From Lysobacteraceae bacterium (GTDB lineage: Bacteria; Pseudomonadota; Gammaproteobacteria; Nevskiales; Nevskiaceae): a stretch of 64,000 nucleotides of DNA. The notes under the pieces were generated by a model. The model did not search any database and had not been told where the DNA came from. It saw nothing but the letters and a program-made list of their open reading frames with translations. Shown piece by piece: positions 14,741 through 28,340 of this stretch. The DNA is taken from contig PNMW01000085.1 of NCBI GenBank assembly GCA_013823855.1, positions 54,651 to 118,650 of the forward strand, read 5' to 3'. Each line of letters opens with the position of its first letter. The stretch's first letter is position 1. The position numbers were made by a program, and so were the translations under genes.

Positions 14741-17137
14741 ATGACCCGAGCCGTCGAACATGAAGTCCTGGCGCTGTTCGAGCAGGCGCTCGAACAGCCG
14801 GCTGCTGCGCGCGAGGCCTGGCTGGCCGCGCAGGGCCTGCCGGCGCCGGTGCTGCTGCGCGTGCAGCGGCTGCTGGCGGCGGAAGCGGCGGCCGACGGTT
14901 TTCTGGAGCAGGCGGCGGCACTGCCGCCGGCGCTGGCCGGACCGGCGTTTCCGCAGCCCGGCGAGCGGATCGGCAACTGGGAGCTGGTCCGCGAACTCGA
15001 TGCCGGCGGCATGGGCGTGGTGTTCCTCGGCCGGCGTGCCGACCAGGCCTATCAGCAGACGGTGGCGATCAAGCTGATCCGCGCCAGCCACCTCGGCGCC
15101 GGTATCGGCGCGGCGCTGCGCGAGTCGCTGATCGCCCGCTTCGAGAACGAGCGGGCGCTGCTGGCGCGGCTGCAGCATCCGAACATCGCGCGGATTCTCG
15201 ACGGCGGCAGCACCGCGTCGGGCATTCCGTATCTGGTGATGGAGTACGTCGAAGGCGAGTCGCTGATCGCCTGGTGCGATCGCCAGCAGCTCGACATCCG
15301 CGCCCGGCTGCAGGTGTTCCGCAAGGTCTGCGAAGGCGTGCAGGAGGCGCATCGCCACCTGATCGTGCATCGCGACCTGAAGCCCGAGAACATCCTGGTC
15401 GGCGCCGACGGCGAGCCGCGGCTGCTCGATTTCGGCATCGCCCGGGCGCTGGAGGAAGCGGGCGCGAAGGCCGGCGGCGACGGCCTGACCGTGCTGACCG
15501 CGATGACGCCGGCCTACGCCAGCCCGGAGCAGCTGCGCCACGAGCCGCTGTCGACCGGTTCCGATGTCTATTCGCTCGGCGTCGTCCTCTACCAGCTGCT
15601 GACCGGCCGCCGGCCGTACGAGCTGGCGGGCCTGAGTCCGGCGCAGACCGAGCGGCTGGTCTGCGAGACCGAGCCGCCGGGCCTGCGCGCGATCCTGCGC
15701 AGCGCGCCGGGAGCGGATGTCGACCACGCCCGGCGGCTGGCGCAGATCGCGCCCGACCTGGAGCGCATCGTCGCCAAGGCGCTGCGCAAGGACGTGGCGC
15801 GCCGCTACGCCTCGGCACAGGAACTGGCCGACGAGCTGCAGCGCTATCTCGATGGCCTGCCGGTGCAGGCACACCCCGATTCCACCGCCTACCGCACCGC
15901 CAAGTTCGTGCGCCGCCACCGGATCGGCACGGCGGCGGCGGCGCTGGCGCTGATCGCGATCGTCGGGGCTGCCGGCGTCGCCTTCTGGCAGGCGCGCGAG
16001 GCGCGCCAGGCCGCCGCCGACATGCGGGCGATCAACGGCTTCCTGCTCGACGTGCTGCAGACCGGCGATCCGTTCGAGACCGGCACCGAGCTGACCCTGA
16101 GCCAGGCGCTGGACAAGGCGGTCGACAGCATCGACAGCCGCTTCGCCGAGCGTCCGGATCTGTCCGCCGACATCCGCTTCGGCATCGGCTACGGCATGGT
16201 CAACCGCTACAAGCTCGATGCCGCCGAGAAGCAGCTGCTGAAGGCGCTCGATGAAAGCAGCCGGGTGCGCGGCAGCAACGACCTGCGCAGCCTGCGCATC
16301 CTCGACGGCGTGGCCAGCCTGCGCTTCGAGCAGGGTCGGCTGAGTCAGGCCGAGGCGCTGTATCTCGACCTCATCCGCCGCCTCGAAGCGGCTGGCCTGA
16401 GCACCGAGCCGCTGTATTCCAACGCGCTCGGCAATCTCGGCAATCTCTATCTCGGGCAGGAGCGCTATGCCGATGCCGATCCGGTGCTGCAGCGCGCGCT
16501 GGCGGCCGTGCCGTCGCCGGTGCCGGAGGCACGGCGGGTCGATCGCGCCAATCTGCTGAACAACCTGGCTCAGGTGGCGCACGGCCGCGAGGATTTCGCG
16601 CGCGCCGACGCGCTGTACGCCGAGGCCATCGCGATCCTGTCGCGGAAGTTCCCGGAAGGCAGTCCGGATCTCAGCACCGCGGTGTTCAACCGCGCCATGC
16701 TGGCCCAGGACCGTGACGACAAGCCGGCGGCGCTGGCGCTCTACGAGCAGGCGCTGGCGATCCGACGCAAGGTGTTCAGCGGCGAGCATCCGCGCATCGT
16801 CACCGCGCTCGGCAGCGTCGCCCAGCTGCGTGCCGATACCGGCAATGCCGCCGGTGCGCTGGCGATCGCCGAGGAAGCGGCCGCGATGGCCGACCGCGTC
16901 TACCGCGAACCGAGCAACCGCCATGCGGCGGCCTGGGCGCTGCTGGCCCAGGTGCGGGCCGCCAATGGCGAGATCGCCGCCGCCGGCGCGGCGCTGCAGC
17001 GCGGCGAGCATCTGCTGGGCCAGGTGACGGAGCCGCCGCCGAGTACCCTCGCTCTGCTCGAACGCACCCGCAGCACCGTCTGCGGCCTGCCGGCCGCGCC
17101 GGCTGCGGTCTGCACGGCCGGGCAGGGCGGGAAATGA
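14741..17137 (+). CDS. Membrane Ser/Thr protein kinase with periplasmic TPR repeats (PknT-like)
   Basis: 798 residues. A short N-terminal helical region is followed by a Hanks-type kinase (about 78-375): glycine loop ELDAGGMGVVFLG, catalytic K111, HRDLKPENIL with D212, DFG at 230-232, and SPEQL activation-loop end. One transmembrane helix (about 395-416) precedes an all-helical C-terminus with several TPR-like repeats (ALGNLGNLYLGQERYADADPVLQRAL and others to about 760), expected outside the cytoplasm as sensor or protein-binding part. Divergent from an ECF sigma factor whose acidic motif is missing, it is the probable activating kinase. Confidence 0.92.
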   Translation: MTRAVEHEVLALFEQALEQPAAAREAWLAAQGLPAPVLLRVQRLLAAEAAADGFLEQAAALPPALAGPAFPQPGERIGNWELVRELDAGGMGVVFLGRRADQAYQQTVAIKLIRASHLGAGIGAALRESLIARFENERALLARLQHPNIARILDGGSTASGIPYLVMEYVEGESLIAWCDRQQLDIRARLQVFRKVCEGVQEAHRHLIVHRDLKPENILVGADGEPRLLDFGIARALEEAGAKAGGDGLTVLTAMTPAYASPEQLRHEPLSTGSDVYSLGVVLYQLLTGRRPYELAGLSPAQTERLVCETEPPGLRAILRSAPGADVDHARRLAQIAPDLERIVAKALRKDVARRYASAQELADELQRYLDGLPVQAHPDSTAYRTAKFVRRHRIGTAAAALALIAIVGAAGVAFWQAREARQAAADMRAINGFLLDVLQTGDPFETGTELTLSQALDKAVDSIDSRFAERPDLSADIRFGIGYGMVNRYKLDAAEKQLLKALDESSRVRGSNDLRSLRILDGVASLRFEQGRLSQAEALYLDLIRRLEAAGLSTEPLYSNALGNLGNLYLGQERYADADPVLQRALAAVPSPVPEARRVDRANLLNNLAQVAHGREDFARADALYAEAIAILSRKFPEGSPDLSTAVFNRAMLAQDRDDKPAALALYEQALAIRRKVFSGEHPRIVTALGSVAQLRADTGNAAGALAIAEEAAAMADRVYREPSNRHAAAWALLAQVRAANGEIAAAGAALQRGEHLLGQVTEPPPSTLALLERTRSTVCGLPAAPAAVCTAGQGGK

Positions 17138-17234
17138 GCCGGCGGGCCTCCGGCATATACTTCGCGGCCCCGTCACCTGTCGCGATCATGCTGTCCACCC
17201 CCGTGCCCACGTCCTTTCCAGCGGCTGCCCGGCG

Positions 17235-17882
17235 ATGAGCGAGTCCCGCCATCCGCACAGCGAGCGCCGCCTGCGCCTCGGTCTCGAACGGCTCGGCCTC
17301 GACGTCGAGCTGACCGCGCCGCTGATGCGCTATCTCGCCGAACTCGAGAAGTGGAACGCGACCTACAACCTGTCGGGTATCAAGATCGTCGACGACATGG
17401 TGCTGCGTCACCTGCTCGATTCGCTGACCGTGCTGCCGGCGCTGCCGCAGCTGGTCGACGGCGCTCGGCTGATCGATGTCGGCAGCGGCGCCGGGATTCC
17501 CGGACTGATCCTGGCGATCGCCCGGCCCGGCGTGAAGGTCACGACACTGGATTCCGCCGGCAAGAAGGCACGCTTCATGCGCCATGCGATCCGGGTGCTG
17601 GGCCTGAACAACGCCGAGGTGTTCGAGGGCCGCGCCGAGGACCACGTGCCGGAGGACACCTACGATTTCATCATCAGTCGTGCCTTCGCCAGCCTGTCGG
17701 ACTTCGTCACCGTCACCGAGCATCTGGCCGGCCCGGACAGCCGCTGGCTGGCGATGAAGGCGCATGTCGATGACGCCGAGCGCGCCGCGCTGCCGGCGCG
17801 CTGGCTGATCGAGGCGACCACCCGTCTGCCGGTGCCGGGCCTCGACGAGATGCGGCAGTTGCTCGTGCTTCGCGCCGCGTAA
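17235..17882 (+). CDS. rsmG: 16S rRNA (guanine527-N7)-methyltransferase RsmG (GidB)
   Basis: 215 residues, the normal length. The N-terminal helical part contains EKWNATYNLSGI, followed by LLDSLTVLPAL and the SAM-binding LIDVGSGAGIPGLILAIA, then VTTLDSAGKKARFMRHAIRVLGL and the conserved ISRAFASLSDFV. The enzyme methylates G527 of 16S rRNA using S-adenosylmethionine. In many gammaproteobacteria rsmG follows mnmG; here mnmG is not upstream, and the kinase gene occupies that side. parA starts 41 bp downstream. Confidence 0.96.
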   Translation: MSESRHPHSERRLRLGLERLGLDVELTAPLMRYLAELEKWNATYNLSGIKIVDDMVLRHLLDSLTVLPALPQLVDGARLIDVGSGAGIPGLILAIARPGVKVTTLDSAGKKARFMRHAIRVLGLNNAEVFEGRAEDHVPEDTYDFIISRAFASLSDFVTVTEHLAGPDSRWLAMKAHVDDAERAALPARWLIEATTRLPVPGLDEMRQLLVLRAA

Positions 17883-17923
17883 GCTGCGCCCGTTTCCAGT
17901 CTCCCGTTTCCCGGACTCCCGCC

Positions 17924-18715
17924 ATGACCCGCATCATCGCCATCGCCAACCAGAAGGGCGGCGTCGGCAAGACCACGACGACGATCAACCTCGCGGCTTC
18001 GCTGGCGGCGACCCGGCGGCGCGTGCTGCTGGTCGACCTCGATGCCCAGGGCAACGCGACGATGGGCTGCGGGGTCGACAAGTACCGGCTCAAGTGGAGC
18101 GTGCGCGACGTGCTGCTGGAAGCGGTCGCGGCGCGCGACGCGATCACCACCAGCGAAGGACTGGGCTTCAACGTGCTGCCGGCCAACGCCGACATGACCG
18201 AAGCCGAGATCAAGCTGCGCGACATGCCGGCCGGCGATTTCGCGCTGAAGCTGGCGCTGGAATCGGTCGCGATCGACTACGACTACATCCTGATCGACTG
18301 CCCGCCGGCGCTGTCCAAGCTGACCGTCAATGCCTTCGTCGCCGCCGACGGCGTGCTGATCCCGATGCAGTGCGAGTACTACGCGCTGGAAGGCCTGACG
18401 GCGCTGGTCGACACGATCAAGAAGATCCAGCGGGTGATCAATCCGCGGCTGGAGATCGACGGCCTGCTGCGGACCATGTTCGATCCGCGCAACAACCTGT
18501 CGAACGAGGTGTCGGCGCAGCTGACCGAGCATTTCGGCGACAAGGTCTACCGCACGCTGGTGCCGCGCAACGTCCGTCTGGCCGAGGCGCCGAGTCACGG
18601 CGTGCCGGTGATGACCTACGATGCCGCCTCGGCGGGTGCCAAGGCTTACCTGGCGCTGGCCGGTGAACTGCTGCGTCGCCACGATGGCGGCCAGCTGCGC
18701 CTGGGGAATGAATAA
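17924..18715 (+). CDS. parA: Chromosome partitioning ATPase ParA (Soj)
   Basis: 263 residues, the length of chromosomal ParA/Soj. It starts directly with the deviant Walker A motif (IIAIANQKGGVGKTTTTINLAASLA, residues 4-28), has Walker A' VLLVDLDAQGNAT and Walker B YILIDCPPALSKLTVNA. ParA binds nucleoid DNA in an ATP-dependent way and is stimulated by ParB to segregate origins. It is followed by parB after a 137-bp gap and preceded by rsmG, the standard origin-side order. Confidence 0.97.
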   Translation: MTRIIAIANQKGGVGKTTTTINLAASLAATRRRVLLVDLDAQGNATMGCGVDKYRLKWSVRDVLLEAVAARDAITTSEGLGFNVLPANADMTEAEIKLRDMPAGDFALKLALESVAIDYDYILIDCPPALSKLTVNAFVAADGVLIPMQCEYYALEGLTALVDTIKKIQRVINPRLEIDGLLRTMFDPRNNLSNEVSAQLTEHFGDKVYRTLVPRNVRLAEAPSHGVPVMTYDAASAGAKAYLALAGELLRRHDGGQLRLGNE

Positions 18716-18852
18716 GTGTCGATCAGGAAGAGGGGTCGAGCCGAATCGCTTTGCAAGCACTGCTCGCAGATGTGGCGAGCGACCGGCCATGGGCCGCAGC
18801 ATTGCGGCGGCGGCCGGGCGCGCCGCCATGGATGGCTCGATCAGGACTGGAA

Positions 18853-19698
18853 ATGAGCATCAAGAAAAGAGGTTTGGGCCGCGGGCTCGATGCGCTGCTC
18901 GGCAGCTCGCAGCCGCAGGCGGGCGAGTCGGCCGGTGACGAGCTGCGCGAACTGCCGCTGGAGCAGCTGAGCGCCGGCCGCCATCAGCCGCGCCGCGTCT
19001 TCGATCAGGCCCAGCTCGAAGCGCTGGCCGAGTCGATCCGCGCGCAGGGGGTGGTGCAGCCGATCATCGTCCGTGAAGTCGGCGAGGGCGCTTTCGAGAT
19101 CGTCGCTGGCGAGCGCCGCTGGCGCGCCTCGAAGCTGGCCGGACTGGCGGTGATTCCGGCCGTGGTCCGCAAGATGGAGGACCGCACGGCAATGGCGGTG
19201 GCGCTGGTCGAGAACATCCAGCGCGCCGATCTGAATCCGCTCGAAGAAGCCGAGGCGCTGCGCCGGCTGATCGACGAGTGCGGCCTGACCCACGAGCTGG
19301 CCGCCGAGGCGGTCGGCAAGTCGCGCGCCGCGATTTCCAACCTGCTGCGCCTGATCGACCTCGATCCGGGCGTACAGGCGCTGGTCCGCAACGGTCTGCT
19401 GTCGCTCGGCCATGCCAAGGTGCTGCTCGGCGCCAGCCCGTCGAAGCAGGCGGAACTGGCGAAGCAGGTGGTCGAGCGCGAACTGACCGTGCGGCAGACC
19501 GAGGCGCTGCTGGCCTTGAGCCATCGTCCGAAGCCGCCGGAGCCGGAGCCGCAGCCGGTGTCGCCGCTGGCCAGCGAGCTGAGCGAGCGCTTCGGCGTGC
19601 CGGTGACCGTGAGTCAGAGCCTGCGTGGCAAGGGCAAGCTGGTGATCGCGTTCGACAGCACCGCCCAGCTGCAGCAGGTCCTCAAGCTGCTGCGCTGA
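18853..19698 (+). CDS. parB: Chromosome partitioning protein ParB (Spo0J)
   Basis: 281 residues. N-terminal KKRGLGRGLDALLG (ParA-interaction segment), CTP-binding/ParB N domain with LSAGRHQPRRVFDQAQLEALAESIRAQGVVQPIIVR and GERRWRASKLAGL, central helix-turn-helix region with ALVENIQRADLNPLEEAEALRRLIDE and VGKSRAAISNLLRLIDL, and a C-terminal dimer domain. ATG 18853 gives the family N-terminus; longer frames add an Arg-rich shadow. No parS-like 16-mer was seen in the parA-parB gap or elsewhere by eye. Confidence 0.96.
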   Translation: MSIKKRGLGRGLDALLGSSQPQAGESAGDELRELPLEQLSAGRHQPRRVFDQAQLEALAESIRAQGVVQPIIVREVGEGAFEIVAGERRWRASKLAGLAVIPAVVRKMEDRTAMAVALVENIQRADLNPLEEAEALRRLIDECGLTHELAAEAVGKSRAAISNLLRLIDLDPGVQALVRNGLLSLGHAKVLLGASPSKQAELAKQVVERELTVRQTEALLALSHRPKPPEPEPQPVSPLASELSERFGVPVTVSQSLRGKGKLVIAFDSTAQLQQVLKLLR

Positions 19699-19856
19699 AG
19701 CCGGCGGCGCCTGCCGCAGGCCGGCAGGCAGGGTGGGCGGCCAAGCGTCATCGGGCCCCGGCGTTCGCGGCCGCTTCGGGTAATCCCGCATATCGGAAAT
19801 CGCTGCGTACACTGCGGCAGCGCAGCATTCCTGCGATCCGATACGAGACCCGACGC

Positions 19857-20642
19857 ATGACTTCCTACAAGACTGCCCTGATCACCGGCGCCTCCAGCGG
19901 CATCGGCGCCGCATTTGCCGCCACCCTGGCCCGCGCCGGCACCGATCTGATCCTGGTTGCCCGCTCCGAGGACAAGCTGCGCCAGCTGGCCGGCGAGCTG
20001 ACCCGCGAAACCGGCCGCAACATCCAGGTGATCGCCGCCGATCTGTCGAAGCCGGAGTCGGGCGCGAAGCTGCGGAAGCAGGTCGACGCGCTGGAAATGA
20101 CGGTCGATCTGTTGATCAACAACGCCGGCTTCGGCACCCAGGGCGCGTTCGAGCAGCAGGACCCGGCGCGCGAAGCCGAGGAAATCCGCCTCAACGCTTC
20201 GGCAGTGGTCGACCTGTCGCATGCCTTCCTGCCGCCGATGCTGGAGGCGAAGCACGGCGCGATCGTCAACATCGCTTCATCGGCGGCGTTCCAGCCGATG
20301 CCGTACTTCGCCGTCTACGCGGCGACCAAGGCTTTCGTCTATTCGTTCAGCGACGCGCTGAACGAGGAGGTCCGCGACCGCGGCGTCCACGTGATGGCGG
20401 TCTGCCCGGGACCGGTCGACACCGCGTTCTTCGAGGCCACTGGCGTCCACAACCTGCGCAAGAAAGTGCCGAAGGGGACGATGGTGTCGGCCCAGTTCAT
20501 CGTCGATGCCTCTCTGAACGGCCTTGCCAGCCGCAGCCGCGTCGTGGTGCCGGGCGGCATGACCAAGATCGGTGCCTTGGCCAGCGCCATCACCCCGCGC
20601 GGCCTGCTGACGCGCGTGGTCGGCCGGATCATGCGCGGCTGA
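19857..20642 (+). CDS. SDR family NAD(P)-dependent oxidoreductase
   Basis: 261 residues with the classical short-chain dehydrogenase pattern: TGASSGIGAAFAATLA cofactor loop, NNAGFG, catalytic Ser in NIASSAAFQPMP, YxxxK as YAATK, and PGPVDTAFF. The closest described group is the COG0300 type (DltE-like) of broad-specificity reductases; substrate unknown. ATG 19857 follows a GAGA-type ribosome site. It interrupts the usual parB-atpI adjacency. Confidence 0.9.
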   Translation: MTSYKTALITGASSGIGAAFAATLARAGTDLILVARSEDKLRQLAGELTRETGRNIQVIAADLSKPESGAKLRKQVDALEMTVDLLINNAGFGTQGAFEQQDPAREAEEIRLNASAVVDLSHAFLPPMLEAKHGAIVNIASSAAFQPMPYFAVYAATKAFVYSFSDALNEEVRDRGVHVMAVCPGPVDTAFFEATGVHNLRKKVPKGTMVSAQFIVDASLNGLASRSRVVVPGGMTKIGALASAITPRGLLTRVVGRIMRG

Positions 20643-20794
20643 CGCATTCCCGACGCGCCGGTGGTCCGGCGATGGCGGCTGTCCCGTGCCGATTTTGCGG
20701 CAGCGCAGCACGAGCAGCTGTGTCGCGGCAGTGACGGTGCTGGCGCCGCCAGTCGACGATGCGGCGGCGGCGCCAAGGCCTTGATTGCGCAATA

Positions 20795-20825
20795 TGCGAA
20801 TGACGAATCAGCGACATCATTCGCA
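20795..20825. promoter_or_regulatory. Inverted repeat TGCGAATGA / TCATTCGCA
   Basis: Perfect 9-bp arms at 20795-20803 and 20817-20825 with a 13-base loop, about 140 bp upstream of the atp promoter. No T-run follows, so a rho-independent terminator is unlikely. It could be an operator or a processing hairpin. Confidence 0.35.
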
Positions 20826-20966
20826 CTTAATCGCGGCCCGGACGATCGTGAGACGCGGCCGGAACAGCGCCGTGATCGCCCCGTCCGGGTGACAGGTTAC
20901 ATATGCAAGATGCAGCCTATTGGTCACGCAAAGCGCGGAGATTACAGGGATTTCCAAGCGAGATAG

Positions 20967-20996
20967 TTGAAGATCGGCACCGTAGATGCGTATACT
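20967..20996 (+). promoter_or_regulatory. Sigma-70 promoter of the atp operon
   Basis: TTGAAG at 20967-20972 and TATACT at 20991-20996 with an 18-bp spacer, the best promoter match in the window outside the MerR site. Transcription would begin near 21003, leaving a leader of about 43 bases before atpI. Confidence 0.65.
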
Positions 20997-21045
20997 CCGC
21001 GCGCTTTGACGCCCCCGGCGCTCATCGCGACGCTTGCAAGCTCGC

Positions 21046-22567
<1,522 letters not shown>

Positions 22568-22619
22568 GCGCGTCGTCGCCAAGACAAGCCGGTTGATCCT
22601 TTTTTTCGGAGCCTAAGCG

Positions 22620-23093
22620 ATGCAGGCCAGTATTCCATCCATCGTCGGCCAGATGATCGTGTTCGCGATCTTCGTCTGGTTCACGATGAAGTTCGTTTGG
22701 CCGCCGATCACGAAGGCCCTCGACGAGCGTCAGAAGCGCATCGCCGACGGCCTGGCCGCGGCGGAGAAGGGTCAGAAGGCGCTTGCGGAAGCGTCGAAGA
22801 GCGGCGATGACGCGCTGAAGGCCGCCCGGGCCCAGGCGCAGGACATCGTCGCCGCCGCGAACAAGCAGGCTACCCAGCTGGTCGAGCAGGCGCGCGCCGA
22901 CGCGGAAAGCGAAAAGGCGCGCATCGTCGCTGCCGGCCACGCCGAGGTGGTTCGCGAGGTCACTCAGGCCAAGGACGCGCTGCGTCGCCAGGTCGGCGAG
23001 CTGGCGGTGGCCGGCGCTGCCAAGATCCTCAAGCGCGAGATCAACGCCGGCGCGCACGCCGAGCTGATTTCCGAACTGGCGGCGAAAGTCTGA
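22620..23093 (+). CDS. atpF: F0F1 ATP synthase subunit b
   Basis: 157 residues: one N-terminal membrane helix (IVGQMIVFAIFVWFTMKFVW), then a long charged helix (residues about 30-140) that dimerises as the peripheral stalk. A TCGGAG site precedes ATG 22620 after a T-run. Its stop overlaps the atpH start (TGATG). Confidence 0.96.
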   Translation: MQASIPSIVGQMIVFAIFVWFTMKFVWPPITKALDERQKRIADGLAAAEKGQKALAEASKSGDDALKAARAQAQDIVAAANKQATQLVEQARADAESEKARIVAAGHAEVVREVTQAKDALRRQVGELAVAGAAKILKREINAGAHAELISELAAKV

Positions 23094-23629
23094 TGGCCGA
23101 GCTGAGCACACTGGCGCGGCCGTACGCGAAAGCGGTGTTCGAGCTGGCGCGTGACACCTCCCGTTTCGGCGACTGGTCGAATGTGCTGCGCGGCCTCGCC
23201 GATGCGGTCAGCGACCCGGCCGTCGCCGCCGCGATCGGCCACCCGGCGATCGGCAAGGGCCAGCTATCGCAGGCCCTGGTCGACGCCATTGGCGGCACGA
23301 TCGGCAACGACGGATCGAATCTGCTGCGGCTGCTGATCGATAACGGTCGCCTGAAGCTGGCGCCGGCGATCGCTTCTGAATATGAAGCGCTGCGCGCCGA
23401 AGCGGAAAGCTTCATCGATGTCGAGATCACCACCGCGTCGGCCGTTGCGCCCGAGCAGCTGGCGGCACTGGTCGATGCGATCGCCAGGCGGCTGTCGCGC
23501 AAGCTGAACGTCACCACCCGGGTCGACGAAAGCCTGCTCGGCGGTGCGGTGATCCGCGCCGGCGATCTGGTGATCGACGGTTCGTCGGTCGGCGAGCTTG
23601 AGCGGCTGCGCCTGCAACTGGTTGCCTGA
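23093..23629 (+). CDS. atpH: F0F1 ATP synthase subunit delta
   Basis: 178 residues, the normal length. The N-terminal helical bundle begins LARPYAKAVFELARD, and the C-terminal part has VTTRVDESLLGGAVIRAGDLVIDGSSVGELERLRLQL, the family signature. It links the b-dimer stalk to the top of the alpha3beta3 head. Translationally coupled to atpF. Confidence 0.96.
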   Translation: MAELSTLARPYAKAVFELARDTSRFGDWSNVLRGLADAVSDPAVAAAIGHPAIGKGQLSQALVDAIGGTIGNDGSNLLRLLIDNGRLKLAPAIASEYEALRAEAESFIDVEITTASAVAPEQLAALVDAIARRLSRKLNVTTRVDESLLGGAVIRAGDLVIDGSSVGELERLRLQLVA

Positions 23630-23697
23630 ACTATTTATTCCGGCCAATTTTCCGGCTGCCGCGGCCTGTCGCGGCGAGCTAGCACCGAGCACATGAC

Positions 23698-25251
<1,554 letters not shown>

Positions 25252-25282
25252 GCCGATCTCCTAGGCACGACCGAGAAATACA

Positions 25283-26146
25283 GTGGCAGGCGCCAAAGAA
25301 ATCCGCAGCAAGATCAAGAGCGTGAAGAACACGCAGAAGATCACGCGCGCGATGGAGAAGGTGGCGATCTCGAAGATGCGCCGCGCCCAGGTCCGGATGA
25401 CCGAAGCGCGTCCGTACGCCGAGAAGATCCGCCGCACCATCGCGCATCTGTCGCAGGCGAACACCGAAATCACTCATCCGTTCATGGCCGACCGGCCGGT
25501 GAAGCGGGTCGGCGTGCTGGTGGTATCGACCGACCGTGGCCTCTGCGGCGGTCTGAACACCAACCTGTTCCGCCAGCTGACCCGTTCGATCCGCGAGTGG
25601 CGGGACGCCGGTGTCGAGGCCGAATATGCGGTGATCGGCAACAAGGGCCTGTCGTTCTTCCGCCGGGTCGGTGGCAAGGTCGTCGCGCAGAACTCGAACC
25701 TCGGCGACAAGCCGCATCTCGATCAACTGCTCGGCGCCATCAAGGTGCTGACCGACGCCTACCGCGAAGGCCGCATCGATCGCCTGTATCTGGCCTCGAC
25801 GCAGTTCATCAACACCATGACCCAGCGTCCGGGTGTCCGTCAGGTGCTGCCGGTGCAGCCGGATGCCGGCGTGCAGAAGCTGGCCGACAACTGGGATTAC
25901 CTGTACGAACCGAGCGCTTCAGAGCTGCTCGACACCGTGCTGCAGCGTTATGTCGAGTCGCAGGTCTACCAGGCCGTGGTCGAGAACGTCGCCAGCGAGC
26001 AGAGCGCCCGCATGGTCGCGATGAAGGCGGCCACCGACAACGCCGGCAAGATCATCAATGGCTTGCAGCTCGCCTACAACAAGGCTCGCCAGGCCAGCAT
26101 CACCAAGGAACTGGCGGAAATTGTCGGCGGCGCGGCAGCGGTCTGA
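25283..26146 (+). CDS. atpG: F0F1 ATP synthase subunit gamma
   Basis: 287 residues from a GTG start at 25283. N-terminal [35 protein letters not shown] and C-terminal [46 protein letters not shown] form the rotor coiled coil; the central Rossmann-like part includes [16 protein letters not shown]. Only GTG fits the family N-terminus. Confidence 0.97.
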   Translation: MAGAKEIRSKIKSVKNTQKITRAMEKVAISKMRRAQVRMTEARPYAEKIRRTIAHLSQANTEITHPFMADRPVKRVGVLVVSTDRGLCGGLNTNLFRQLTRSIREWRDAGVEAEYAVIGNKGLSFFRRVGGKVVAQNSNLGDKPHLDQLLGAIKVLTDAYREGRIDRLYLASTQFINTMTQRPGVRQVLPVQPDAGVQKLADNWDYLYEPSASELLDTVLQRYVESQVYQAVVENVASEQSARMVAMKAATDNAGKIINGLQLAYNKARQASITKELAEIVGGAAAV

Positions 26147-26161
26147 GCAGGCATTTTTTAA

Positions 26162-27595
<1,434 letters not shown>

Positions 27596-27636
27596 TCAGG
27601 CGCGCCTGACCCGCACCGAACGCAACCGAGCACGCT

Positions 27637-28056
27637 ATGGCAACCATCGAAATCGACATCGTTTCCGCCGAAGGCCAGATCCATCACGGCCAGGCGTCGA
27701 TGGTGTTCGCGCCGGCCGAGCTGGGCGAGGTCGGCATCTCGCCGCGCCACGCTCCGCTGCTGACCCGTCTGAAGCCGGGTGCGGTCCGGGTCAAGGGCAG
27801 CGACGGCGTCGAGCAGGCGTTCTTCGTCGGCGGCGGCATCCTCGAAGTGCAGCCGCATCTGGTGACCGTGCTGGCCGACACCGCGATCCGCGCCAAGGAT
27901 TGCGACGAAGCGCTGGCCACGGAAGCCAAGCGCCGCGCCGAGGAAAAGCTGTCGAACGCCAAGTCCGATGTCGACCTTGCGAAGGCGCAGGCCGAACTGA
28001 TGCAGGCAGCCGCGCTCGCCGAGTTCCTGACCAAGATCAAGAAGTCGACGCACTGA
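27637..28056 (+). CDS. atpC: F0F1 ATP synthase subunit epsilon
   Basis: 139 residues. N-terminal beta-sandwich ([45 protein letters not shown]) and a C-terminal helical hairpin ([46 protein letters not shown]) that can inhibit ATP hydrolysis. Last gene of the operon; a terminator begins 25 bases after the stop. Confidence 0.97.
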   Translation: MATIEIDIVSAEGQIHHGQASMVFAPAELGEVGISPRHAPLLTRLKPGAVRVKGSDGVEQAFFVGGGILEVQPHLVTVLADTAIRAKDCDEALATEAKRRAEEKLSNAKSDVDLAKAQAELMQAAALAEFLTKIKKSTH

Positions 28057-28080
28057 TACGGCGCAGCACCCCCGTCTTCA

Positions 28081-28106
28081 AACGCCGACCTCGTGTCGGC
28101 GTTTTT
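28081..28106 (+). terminator. Rho-independent terminator of the atp operon
   Basis: Perfect 9-bp stem AACGCCGAC (28081-28089) / GTCGGCGTT (28095-28103) with a 5-base loop, running into a T-tract (28102-28106). Located directly after atpC. Confidence 0.9.
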
Positions 28107-28340
28107 GTTGGTGCTGCTGTCGGCGGCGCAGCTTGCCGAATGTCGCGGTGCTGCAACGGCGCCTGGCTAAGCTCAGAACAAATGCCTGCCTTCGATCCTG
28201 CCAAGGCGGCCGTTGACGAATCTTTGGCATTTCCGGCGCGTGCTTCGAGTACATTCGAAGAACGGTGCACTTTTTGCTGACACCGTTGTCTGTACTGCAT
28301 TCCCCGCATCCCGCATTTCCCGGAAGCCATTCGCGATCCC

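Larger units (their letters stand above)
20643..21045. other. 403-bp non-coding gap upstream of the ATP synthase operon
   Basis: No convincing gene is seen; the short frames here have shadow-like composition. The stretch is more AT-rich in its right half than the flanking genes. It contains one 9-bp inverted repeat (20795-20825) and a good sigma-70 promoter (20967-20996) for atpI. Confidence 0.6.

Noticed and set aside
14708..17176. 822-residue minus-strand open frame opposite the kinase
   Set aside because: Mirror frame of a clear Ser/Thr kinase with intact motifs; composition (Arg, Gln, His) is typical of antisense frames at high GC.
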